This document shows positions 1-9,230 of a stretch of 64,000 nt of DNA, piece by piece. The notes below the pieces were generated by a model. The model saw nothing but the letters and a program-made list of their open reading frames with translations, was not told where the DNA came from and ran no database searches. Origin of the DNA: Isoetes taiwanensis. Taxonomy: Eukaryota; Streptophyta; Lycopodiopsida; Isoetales; Isoetaceae. Within the stretch, counting starts at the first letter, position 1. Each line of letters begins with the position of its first letter. Location of the stretch: the NCBI GenBank assembly GCA_021234155.1, contig JAJEKV010000064.1, positions 372,001 through 436,000 of the forward strand. Direction: 5' to 3'. The translations under genes were made by a program, and so were the position numbers.

Positions 1-30
1 TATAGATAGATAGATATAGATATAGATATT
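1..30. repeat. TAGA/TATAGA microsatellite at window edge
   Basis: Short simple repeat of tatagatagatagata type. It is cut by the window start, so its full length is unknown. The stretch 31-340 is AT-rich and holds no recognisable gene. Confidence 0.7.
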
Positions 31-339
31 TTGAATTAAGACTGAGATTCAACTATGACTTTAAATGTTGAATTTTAATTAAAAACCCAATATAATTTTG
101 TTATGTCTGAATGTCATCGTTGAAATGTATTCCACTTGAGTGAAAGTTAAATTTAAAATACCCATGTGGCATTGGCAAGACCTCTTTTAAAGGACAGTCA
201 ATATTGGTTGGCTCTAAAAAATGATATAGCTGTCCTTTGCCCAGGTGTCGCCACATGGACCTCCAGTACCTTTTTTTTTTTTTGTTCTTGATCTTTTAAT
301 ATGTCCTACATGGAATTTTCTTCTGTTTCATATATGCAG

Positions 340-770
340 AATCACCCTCTAAAAACTACAATTTAAATTAAAAAACTTTAAATGCCAGTCGAATCTCATC
401 CTAAGTTGCTTTTCATTTAATAATATAGTTTATTAAATTTCATGTCATGTTTTTCCTTGCTTGTTTTAGGACTGCTCTTCTAGGAGGACAGAGGAAAGGA
501 ATTGGAATGCAGATGCTCTTGCACATATGAAGACCAGAAATAGACGGAAACCAGAACAATTGGTGTACATGCAAGAGAACTCAAGGTCCATTCACAAGTT
601 TGAGACCGTGAACACATCTCCCTGCATGTACTTCCTTCTTCATCTTTCATTTTCTTTTTCTTATTTTTGTGTTCTTTAATTTATGATATGAGCCTAATCT
701 CATAATAACCAAATCTCGGCCATCGGCAGAGAGCATAACACGACATATGCCAAAACAATACACAATCTTG
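340..770. repeat. Dispersed repeat, copy 1 (partner at 48700-49100)
   Basis: About 400 bp align by eye with 48700-49100 in the same orientation. Shared blocks include aactttaaatgcca, aatatagtttattaaattt, a block around tgcaagagaact, and tctcataataaccaaatctc. The copies differ by scattered substitutions and small indels, so they are old. No coding potential is seen. It may be a retroelement LTR or UTR segment, but no TG...CA ends or primer site were found. Confidence 0.6.
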
Positions 771-1004
771 GCCACTACCTTGGAAACCCTATTTAAAGTA
801 CCCATCATAGAATACTACCACAAAACCCTGGTCTATGGCAAAATACAATATGGTAATTCCTAGATTGTTGTATAAATCAAATATTTATACAGTAGATGCA
901 TTGACCATTGGAGAAAACAAATATATAATACAATGAGTACAATAGCCATTGCAGCAAGAGAAAAATTTGTTTTTTATGTGAAATAAAGTTTTAGAAATTA
1001 CTCT

Positions 1005-1290
1005 CCTAATCCCATCGATCCGAGCCATCGGATCGGCATTCTCGAATGGGCAAGCATGCATCTCTTGCATGCATGCATTGCATGGATTTTCTGTGGCTCT
1101 GGTTCATTTGGGATCGCTATTTCTTGCAGATTCTTCATCGGCGTTTTCTCCTCTCTCAGCAGTTCCCTTGACTCCCACCCACCATCCCTTAATATGTATA
1201 TTATTGTAAATGTTGTTTTTATTGCGTGGCACGCATGACCAGTCCCTCGCTTTTTCAAGGTTGTTTTTTGTCGGGTGACCGGCCCCTCGC
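1005..1290. repeat. Direct repeat, unit 1 (unit 2 at 1881-2200)
   Basis: About 290 bp recur roughly 876 bp downstream in the same orientation. Both units share catcgatccgagccatcgga, a GCATGCAT-rich stretch, the ctcctctctcagcagttccc block and a duplicated GCGTGGCACGC / cccctcgctt motif. A fragment of the same block also occurs at about 1648-1685. Small ORFs on either strand here are artefacts of the GCATGC repeats. Confidence 0.7.
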
Positions 1291-1330
1291 TTTTCGAGAT
1301 TGTTGTTTTCTTATCTTTGTGTTCTAGTCT

Positions 1331-1645
1331 GTTGATGTGCAGGTACAGCGGGATGCGCGACTGCGTCTTGTTCAGGCTTCGGGGGTTTCTTTGTGGTTCA
1401 GCCTTACGTTGTGTCAGGGCTTATCACTAGGGTTTTTCCTCGAAAACCCAAAAGGGCGAGGTTTTTTAATCCCGGTGATAAGCTCTTTGCAGGTACACTT
1501 AACCGACATCTGTAGAATTTTTTTGGGGTCCAGATGATATAACTGGATATTCCCTTTGTTTTTTCATTGGGGGTAGCTTGCAAATATGCAGCTACCCACT
1601 CTCAACCATTGTAGAATTCTGCTGAGATGAATGAAAAGCCTAGCT
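1331..1645 (+). mobile_element. LINE 3' tail remnant
   Basis: The stretch gctta...tagggtttttcctcg followed by ggttttttaatcccggt closely resembles the 3' end of the LINE at 19690-21260, where tagggtttttcctcc is followed by ggttttttcatcccggt. This is the 3'-terminal UTR/C-terminal part of a non-LTR retrotransposon. No reverse-transcriptase sequence is attached, so it is a 5'-truncated or decayed copy. It lies between the two direct-repeat units. Confidence 0.55.
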
Positions 1646-1880
1646 AGGCGTTTTCTCCTCTCTCAGCAGTTCCCTTGACTTTCTCTTTTTGGATACCAGG
1701 TAGGGGAGGGGCTTCTCCCTGCTTGGGTTGACAGTTTGGCATCTTTTTCCATATTGGGACATGTTCTTCCTCGATCTTGTCCCTTTCTTTGCCATCCTTC
1801 AGCCTTCGACCTCGGTCCCGTTTTGATAAGGAAGTTCTCTTTTTGTCAGGAGCTGTTGTCTGTTTTCATGCGAGCCCTTC

Positions 1881-2200
1881 GAGAATCCCATCGATCCGAG
1901 CCATCGGATCGGTATTCTCGAATGAGCGAGCATGCACCTCTTGCATGCATGCATGCATTGCATGCATTTTCTGTGGCTCTAGTTCATTTGGGATCGCTAT
2001 TTCTTGCAGCTTCTTCATCGACTTCTCATCGGCATTTTCTCCTCTCTCAGCAGTTCCCTTGACTCCCACCCCCCTCCCTTAATGTGTATATTATTGTAAA
2101 TATTGTTTTTGTTGCGTGGCACGCATGACCAGCCCCTCGCTTTTTCGAGGTTATTTTTTGTCGCGTGGCACGCGTGACCAGCCCCTCGCTATGCGAGCCC
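1881..2200. repeat. Direct repeat, unit 2, with hairpin at its start
   Basis: Second copy of the 1005-1290 unit. At 1881-1921 the sequence can fold: GAGAAT and GATCCGA pair with TCGGATC and ATTCTC around a GCCA loop, with a small asymmetric bulge. Unit 2 carries an extra GCGTGGCACGC copy relative to unit 1. Confidence 0.65.
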
Positions 2201-2710
2201 TTCGAGAATATGTACATTCTAAATCATTGAAAACATTGCTTAAAGTTCCAATGCATTGGAAACATTAAAATTTCTTAGCATTGCAATTTATTTAGATATG
2301 GCAACAACAAGAGCCATTAAATGCAACCTCCATGAGTTGAATCAGAAATGACCATTGGGTGAGACATATCTAATCATCCACACTAACGTTTGGAATGATG
2401 CCTTTAGAAAAGTACATATGAAAAGAAAAAATAGTGCAAGTAGCTGATTTAATTCAAGGGCCATTAACTCAAGATTATTCCAAAAAAGAACACAACGCAA
2501 GACTTCATGTGGTTTTGGTACCATCACCTCATCAACACCACCTCACATAATCACAAGGAAAAAAAAGTGATGATGGTGTCGTCATCCTCACTGCCAAAGT
2601 TTCTCTTGCATTTCCAAAATACAGAAAGGCAAAGCGAATTTTCAACTTGGAATTGTCTACAACTTCACATACGAAACTCCACTACTAATCATCTGAAGTT
2701 TAGAATTGAA

Positions 2711-3570
2711 CCGAATTGAGTGATTTTTATCATCCACAAAGACCAATTGGCCTATGAGACCCAATCAAGGAGCACATCAGATATATAACTGTCAGAATTA
2801 AACAAACCCCGTCCCGAAGGGTTTTTGAGGGAAAAGCCTTTACAACAATAATAATGCTGACAAACTGTACAAAAATATACATCATTATTGATTATGGTAC
2901 ATGTCATGATAGTGTCCAAGGACGTAATTGAGTGTGCATATCCATCGCTTCCCGAAGGTATGATCTCAGCAATTGCATCCAATTCGGGCTCAACAACACA
3001 TGCAATGACTGGTTGGATTGGACCAACTCAGCGTAGTGCGCATGGATGTGATCATATGCTGGACAACTCTAAAGAATATGACACTGATCCTTAGTGACAA
3101 AGCCCGTTCCGGCGCACCTCTCAAATTCATACTCATGTCTTCATTCTGGGGTGGTGTGCCCCTCTGTGAAATGAAGCAATGAGCCTATGCTTTTTCATGG
3201 GCAAATGGGTACGTAGTAGTGTTCTGGACCCAGTTTGAGCGTGGGTGTTAGTAATGCAAAATCTTGGCCTATTCCAAGATGTTGACATCCCAAAGCTTGC
3301 TAAGGAAGCAAGCGTCGAGATACTATCTCAAGCTATGGCAATCCTCTTCTGTTTGCACCTGTATTTCTGCACATTCCATCGGGCTAGCCACTTTTCAGTA
3401 GGCTTTGATGCACTATGGACCTAACACCATGATATAAGCCAAGTTGAGGAGACGACCATTGTCCATATTGACCACCTTCTGATAATAGATGATGTGGACA
3501 AACTTACTGTAGCTAGCTGTTGGCGGATCCCTTTAGGGGATAACCAAACAGATCTCATGTGGTCTCTTCA
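2711..3570 (-). mobile_element. LINE C-terminal/3' fragment
   Basis: Read on the minus strand, this matches the C-terminal part of the LINE at 38690-39000. Examples are the segment equivalent to ccacatcatctattatcaga (versus ccacattgtctactttcaaa), the gatggaatgtgca block, and the gacgcttgcttcct(t/c)agcaagct block. It ends in a LINE-like tail equivalent to tctcataggcc...gtggatgataaaaatca, compared with tctcataggcctctggcctc near 21200. Stops occur in all frames, so the copy is dead. Homology may extend upstream to about 3700. Confidence 0.65.
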
Positions 3571-4394
3571 ATTCATCCTTTGACACAATGATGTTGGAGA
3601 AAAATAGGTGTGCTTATCATTTTTGCATGGTATAATGAAACACGATTGCCGACATAGTTCAAGACGACGTATTTCCTTTTGAGATGGATCATGCAACTTG
3701 TCTGAGAATAATGTATGTTCTACCTCCCGAGCCATGAGTGCTGGCAGATTTCCATAGATGTGTGTGCATTAATGCTTCCATCCACAGATTTCGTATTACA
3801 TGTTTGCAACATGCCTTTTATGTACTTAGAGGGATGAGACAATCAAGCATTGTTTCTTCTTGTGTCAGCATGCTAGACCACTTGGTTATGGCTTCAGAGT
3901 CTCTTCAATTCTAATTTGAATAGTTAGTAGGTCTTATCGCCAGTGTACCAAGTTTCTGGGACAATCTAGCAAAGAGAACATTATTGCAAACCGTGAGGGG
4001 CATACTTGATGGGCCAAGTAAAACTTGCCATAGTGATGCACTTCATCTTGAATATTTCTAGCATATATTTTCTCCAAAAGTGTTAAGATTTGACATCATC
4101 CGACTCAACATGCTAAGTTAAAAACAAAAAAAAATAAAGAAAGGTAATAAATGGTATTGTTTGAACTATGGAACAAAAGACAAATAGTTGAACAATCTGC
4201 GAACGTTGTATGCATACTACGTCGTTCTAAATTGGATATTTTGTAATAGAAATTGCTAAATGACAAAGACATAACAATGCTAGTCGATGACAATGGAAGT
4301 GATAAAAAGTCAATTACATGTGCAACTACTTTACATACATTCCCTTTATACTTATGCTCTTTGAGAATTGAATTTACTTAAAAAAAAAAAAATT

Positions 4395-4790
4395 AATCTA
4401 AAGCAGTTCGATGTGATGGTTAATTTCATGTGGCCAATCTCGAATATGTGACCATAGACAGGGTTCGAAATTAGAATTTGCCCTAACCATTAAAAATGCC
4501 TGCTTACATTTAAGGCTGCCGGAAATACATGAAATTATAGTGTACTTTCCCGGAAATTCTTAGAAACTTCTCTGAAAATAGCCTGAAAAAAACGACGGAA
4601 ATATTTTTTAGCTATCGGAAATTTTTTGGAATGACCGGATTTTTAAGGGTCGAACCCCCCAATTTCGAACCCTGACCATAGGGCAATGGATTTTAGAGTC
4701 TTCATTACTAGACTAATGTTGGCCGCACTTGAATCGTTGACCTCGGGTGTGGCAAGTTTAATGCTCTATCATTGAACCATGTGTGTTGTT
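4395..4790 (-). mobile_element. tRNA-derived SINE-like block, two tRNA-like units, split by a MITE
   Basis: On the minus strand two degenerate pol III promoter pairs can be read. Near 4780-4725 an A-box-like tggttcaatgatagagc is followed by a B-box-like aggtcaacgattcaa. Near 4715-4440 a second A-box-like tagtctagtaatgaaga is followed, once the inserted MITE is removed, by a B-box-like tcacatattcgaga. An A-rich run lies at 4381-4392. This suggests a dimeric tRNA-derived SINE or tandem tRNA pseudogenes. The B boxes are poor, so confidence is moderate. Confidence 0.4.
4459..4674. mobile_element. hAT-type MITE, 216 bp
   Basis: It has perfect 14-bp terminal inverted repeats: CAGGGTTCGAAATT at 4459-4472 and AATTTCGAACCCTG at 4661-4674. 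The flanks are 8-bp direct repeats accataga (4451-4458) and accatagg (4675-4682), identical but for the last base. An 8-bp target duplication and a CAGGG terminus are hallmarks of hAT elements. There is no ORF, so it is non-autonomous. It interrupts the SINE-like block. Confidence 0.8.
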
Positions 4791-5850
4791 ATTAGAATAA
4801 TTGCATTGTAATTCCAGACAATTCATACCTAAGAATACATAAGTCATTTCAAATCATGATGGACATACTTGATGAGCCAAATAAATTTGCCATGACATGA
4901 CGCACTTCATCTTGAATATTTCTAGCACATCTTTTCTCCAAAAATGTTAAGCTTTGACATCATTAGAGTCAACATGCCAAGTTAAAAACAAAAAAAAATA
5001 AAAAAAGGTAATAAATGATATTGTTTGAACTATGGAACAAAAGACAAATAGTTAAACAATCTACGAAAGTTGTATGCATACTACGTCGTTTTAATTTGGA
5101 CATTTTACAATAGAAATTGCTAAATGACAAAGACATAATAATGCTAGTCGATGACAATGGGAGCGATGAAAAGTCAATTACATGTGCAGCTACTTTATAT
5201 ACATTCCCTTTATACTTGTGCTCTTTGAGAATTGAGTTTACTTTTATCCTCCACAAAGACCCAAAGGTTTATGGGACCCAATACAAAAAAGGGCCCAACA
5301 AGTTGATTACTACCTAGGATGAGAGAAACAAAAATCGAGCAAACGCCATCGACAATGAATATGTGATGCAAGGGTCGACAATGTCAATTGAAAGAGACGA
5401 AATTCATATGCAAGAAAACGACAGCTGTAACTAAAGTTAAGAGGGACGAGCTAAATTCATGTGATATTGCAATCCTCGTGACTTGTTTGTTAAGAACTTT
5501 GGTTACATGCTAAAGTAAGGAACACACGCTAAAGTATGGGTTCCAAGCATACGCGTTGTAGGCATACTTCGTCGTCCTCAACTGGAGAATTTGCAATGGA
5601 AATTGCTAAATGACAAAGACATAGCAATGCTCGTCGATGACACTGAAGTGATGAAAAGTCATTTAAATGTGCAACTACTTTACATACATTCCCTTTATGC
5701 TTATGCTCTTTGAGAATTGAAATTATTTTTATCTTAACAAAGACCAAAAGTTTTACGGGCCAATACAAAAAAAGAGCGCAACAAGCTTATTACTATCTAG
5801 GATGAGAGAGAAACAAAAATCGAGCAAAATACTGTCGATAATGTACTAGG

Positions 5851-5983
5851 TAATTTGAAGAAGAAGAGGCTTTAGGTGTTAAAGGCCTTGGTTCTCCTCC
5901 AAATGAGGCCCACGAGTGCGCCACCGAGTTTGACGGAGCCGCCAAGGCCTTCACAACCGTAAAGCCTCAAATTCTTCAAATTA
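5851..5983. mobile_element. Short foldback/MITE-like element, 133 bp
   Basis: The arms 5851-5892 and 5942-5983 are imperfect inverted repeats of about 42 bp (TAATTTGAAGAA...AAGGCCTTGG), separated by about 50 bp. There is no ORF. It sits close to the left break of the 16.7-kb insertion. No clear target duplication was seen. Confidence 0.6.
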
Positions 5984-6477
5984 GCAAGCGTAATGCCCAG
6001 ATGGTTCATGTTACAAACCAAATGATGCCAAATTCTTCAGAGCATCGATGTGCTACCGAATTAAAGAAAACTGAAACTGAATCGATGTGATGCATTGATG
6101 TGATTTCAAGCAAAAAAAATAAAATTTAAAGCTGAAAAGAATAAAATCAAAAGCTTCAGGGCAGCGATGGCAGGAAGAAATGACTGTGTTGAGCTTCAGG
6201 ACGGCCAAAAGAGCTGTGAATCTGAAAGAAAATAATCCTTATCCGACATCCAACGTCGGATTTAGCCATGTCCCTTAAAGCTCTTCTCTGGCTAAAAAGC
6301 CCGTTTGGAAATAGTAGATCTTATGGATATGGAGGAAAAATGGGATTTGTCTCAGTTGAGATAGTTTGGAAGTGTGCCTAGGAACCTACCGGTTGGAGAG
6401 GTTTTCGGTCGTAAACTGGCAGGCGGCATCGCCCCGAGCGGCTAGCCGGAAACGTCGACGGCCGGCAGGCTCCTAAA

Positions 6478-6503
6478 CGTAAACCCACCAGGGAGCCAAA
6501 ATT
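6478..6503. repeat. Left inverted repeat of Crypton-like element
   Basis: It starts CGTAAACC and continues CCACCAGGGAGCCAAAATT. It is the reverse complement of 22563-22587 with one extra C. Weaker similarity appears to continue inward on both sides (T-rich run, then CTGGCA). It lies about 700 bp upstream of the recombinase-like coding exon, where a terminal repeat and promoter would be expected. Confidence 0.6.
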
Positions 6504-7194
6504 TCGGCCACCTGGCAAAACATTAATTTTTTTTTTTTCTGGCACTTTTTTTTTTACCTTCTTTCTTGCTCGGATATGGCAGAGCTCCAGAGCTTCAGGG
6601 ATAGCATTACGTCATTCTGTTGAGGCGCTTGATGATTGGACAGGTTTTTGGAGCTCCATTGTATCTGGCGCTTGCCTTGCATCGAGTTTTTTCGCGTTAG
6701 GGAGATTTTTTTTTAAGATCAAGGCCTGTTTTGTTTGTTGCAGGCAAGTTTTCGGCTGTGCTTGCATCCTTTATGTTCTTGCCTTCATGTTTGCTTGTTT
6801 CTAACAAATGTTTATGTTTCTTGTAGGTGATCCTGAAGTATTAGTTTGATCCTCGACTTTCTGGCTTCATTCCTCGAGTTTCTTGCTTCATTCATCGACT
6901 TTCTTGCTTCATTCCTCGAGTTTCTGGCTCTGTTGCAGGGTGCAGTGGTTATCAGGTTGCAGTAGGTTGCAGTTGTTCATTCTATTATGGATCCTCGTGG
7001 CCTAAAGTTTAAGCTGGAGATTTTCTAGATTAGAGGTTTCTTAGTCTTTGGAGCTACAGTAAACCTGTGCATTTCTATAAGGTAAGTTTTGTATGTTTTT
7101 GCATGCATGTAGATTAATACATTTATGTTTAATGCATGTATATTTTGTAAGCTTTTGCATGCAGTAGATTAATACATTTAATTTGTTATAACAG

Positions 7195-8290
7195 GAGCTA
7201 ACGGCAATGGAGAAAGCAAGGTTCTTGTTAATTTGTTATTGTTTTGGACTAGCCCTTGCTTATGCTGCTGTAAGTATCAGTCCTCCTTTTTCCGTGGTTT
7301 TGGGGCCTAAGATGAACATTCTGGACGATACTATGCTTGAGGACAAGACGGGTGATGCGGAGAAGTTAATTCAGAGCATTAAAGCTTCAGAGGTGGAGAG
7401 GTTGTTGAAGGATTTGCAGAGTGAGCCCTGGTTTTATCAGGAGTTTATTGAGCCTTCAGTTGAAGGGAAAGGAAAGTCGAAAGAGTTTGCTGACTTAGAT
7501 GAGCAGATGTTGGGGGAAGTGGATAAGGGTGGGAAAGACAGGTCACAGATGCAAACCAATTGGGCTAGGAGGAAGTTCGATGCATGGAGATCCTTTGTGA
7601 AGGATGATCCTAAGATTACACCGATTGAAGAAATACCACATCTAGACCTAAATGAGATGGTGGTTAGGTTCCTGTTGCAGGTGAGGAAGAAAGACAAATC
7701 GCTCTTTCCTTCTGGCAGGTAAATCTTTGCTAATTTATGCTTTTGTTTTATTTTATTTCTATTGAAATTTATGCATAGCTTATATGTCCTGCAGTTTAAA
7801 TTATCTTCTGAAAGTGATTGGTAGGATTGTTCGTAAGCGACAGGAATAAAAAATGGCCACCACTGATGTTAGAGTATAGGCATTTAATATCATGAGGGAT
7901 CCTTTGTTTGTTAGAGCTAGGTTGGCATTTGTTGCTGCATCCGATCAATCTAGGAAGGTTCACACAAGAAGGCACTTGCAATCCCTTATAACTCAGAGAA
8001 GGGTCTTCTTGCTGACCTAGATTATTGCATTAGTACACCTAAAGGTGTACAAAAGAGGCTCTGTTGTTACCTTTACTCTAGGTTTGCGATCAGGGGTGCT
8101 GGTGAGTTATATGAAGTGAAAGATGTAGACTTGTCTCTAGAGTCTGATGGGAAGAATGAATACCTGGTTTATAACGAAAGGATAAGCAAGATTGGGGAAC
8201 TGCAGTGACGATATGATCCAAGCCACTTTCGACCTGCAATTTGGAGTTATGAAGTTGATTTCGTTTTGACATACAAAACCATCATCCAAA
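7195..8290 (+). pseudogene. Crypton-like tyrosine recombinase (ZMYM2/QRICH1-type), 5' exons
   Basis: A 5' exon ends at 7081, followed by intron 7082-7194 (gtaagt...ataacag). The main exon 7195-7718 has ATG at 7207, and the next exon begins at 7795 after tcctgcag. The product has a helical N-terminal DNA-binding-like region: an NWARRKFDAWRSF block, then HLDLNEMVVRFLLQVRKKD, then LNYLLKVIGRIVRKRQE across the splice. This matches the layout of ZMYM2/QRICH1 C-terminal (DUF3504) proteins, derived from Crypton tyrosine recombinases. Downstream, EKGLLADLDYC and RFAIRGAGELYEVKDVDL fit the start of the catalytic domain. The copy is dead: in-frame stops follow RKRQE and DVRV, a frameshift lies near 7965, and another stop follows KIGELQ. 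The hydrophobic first 23 residues are odd for a recombinase; a downstream Met (7312) may be the true start. Confidence 0.55.
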
Positions 8291-8299
8291 TAAATTGGG

Positions 8300-9230
8300 A
8301 TTATGTCTTAATTTTGGGACAAATTTTATATTGCATGTTTTTAGTAGCATATTCAAATTCACAAATTTCATGTCAAAAGTATGAAAATGTAATAACATAT
8401 TACTTAGAAAATAGACAATATTTCACAATATAGCACCTCCAATGAGTTATTAACTTTTCCTTTGTCACCTCCAATGAGTTTCGCAAATGGAACATCATAA
8501 TAAGAAAAAAGAATCCATTATATATTTTATAGAATTACAATTTTTGTCCACCCATTATCCCAGCAACTTGCATAGCTCATTTTTGAGATTGATGGTTCAA
8601 AAATCATCCTAGCATACATATAATAGCACCATGTAGCATTTCCATCAAAGCTACAAAGACCTTTCATTATCTCAAACCAAACGAATACAATGCCCAAAAC
8701 ATTTAACAAACGCATGTCTACACAGACGTTTTACTTTACTTATCTTTCAGACGACCAATCTGAGTTCGCCCTCTATATCTTAGGCTTCTGCCTTCTCCTT
8801 GTCAGCTTGGAATGGATCTTTCTGATCGTTTACAAAGCATGCTTTTCTTGCTCAACATCTTCTAAACTCCAACTGCTCAGGACAATCCTTTTCGTCTCTT
8901 GTTTTTTTTACTTTCCCTGCATCAAGAACAACAACAGTTTCTTCCTTCCTTCTCTGAGAGTCTGTTAAACCAACCGGTTAACCTCTCTGGAACTTTCTAG
9001 TCATCAGGTATATATTACAACATCGAATTGGCTAAAACAAAATCTCGAAACGTGTTAAAACGCTCTGATACCAATTGATACAAACGGTCTTTTCTGTCTG
9101 CAAAACTGTCAAACACGGTTAATCAAAACAACTTTAAAACACGGGAACAGGATCTTCTGGCACAAATTCACCATCCAACCGGGCTCAGATTTGCGAACAC
9201 TGCAAAGGATCTTTGTGGCTCTTCCCAAAA
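8300..9230 (-). mobile_element. LTR-retrotransposon 5' fragment with tRNA-Met primer site
   Basis: GCTCTGATACCA at 9062-9073 is, on the minus strand, TGGTATCAGAGC, the standard plant primer-binding site complementary to initiator tRNA-Met. It lies two bases after a ...tatca end, as expected at an LTR/internal border. The LTR part therefore lies at higher coordinates (9076 to about 9160-9230, merging into the LINE), and internal 5' leader sequence runs down to about 8300. No gag or pol reading frame is recognisable in the retained part. Confidence 0.5.

Larger units (their letters stand above)
3950..5843. repeat. Three-unit local direct repeat
   Basis: Three diverged units share aattgctaaatgacaaagac, a TCGATGAC block and tctttgagaattgaa: about 3950-4390, 4850-5505 and 5529-5843. 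Units 1 and 2 are separated by the SINE-like/MITE block. Unit 2 continues through gaatatgtgatgcaaggg and cgaaattcatatgcaagaaa. Unit 3 stops at gtcgataatg (5834-5843), and the continuation expected from unit 2 is found at 22588 onward. Short minus-strand ORFs (e.g. 4105-4293, 4969-5256) are repeat-encoded and show no domain. Confidence 0.75.

Noticed and set aside
998-1258. Overlapping ORFs on both strands in 885-2082 with Met-His-Ala-Cys-rich peptides
   Set aside because: They are created by GCATGCAT repeats and the duplicated unit, occur on both strands, and show no domain, splice or codon signal.
7207-7275. Hydrophobic N terminus of the recombinase-like ORF as a secretory signal peptide
   Set aside because: The downstream sequence is a nuclear recombinase-like domain; the hydrophobic stretch is more likely upstream read-through with the true start at a later Met.
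9062-9073. GCTCTGATACCA as part of a tRNA gene
   Set aside because: It lacks A/B boxes and cloverleaf context; its form and position next to a ...ca end fit a tRNA-Met primer-binding site of an LTR element.
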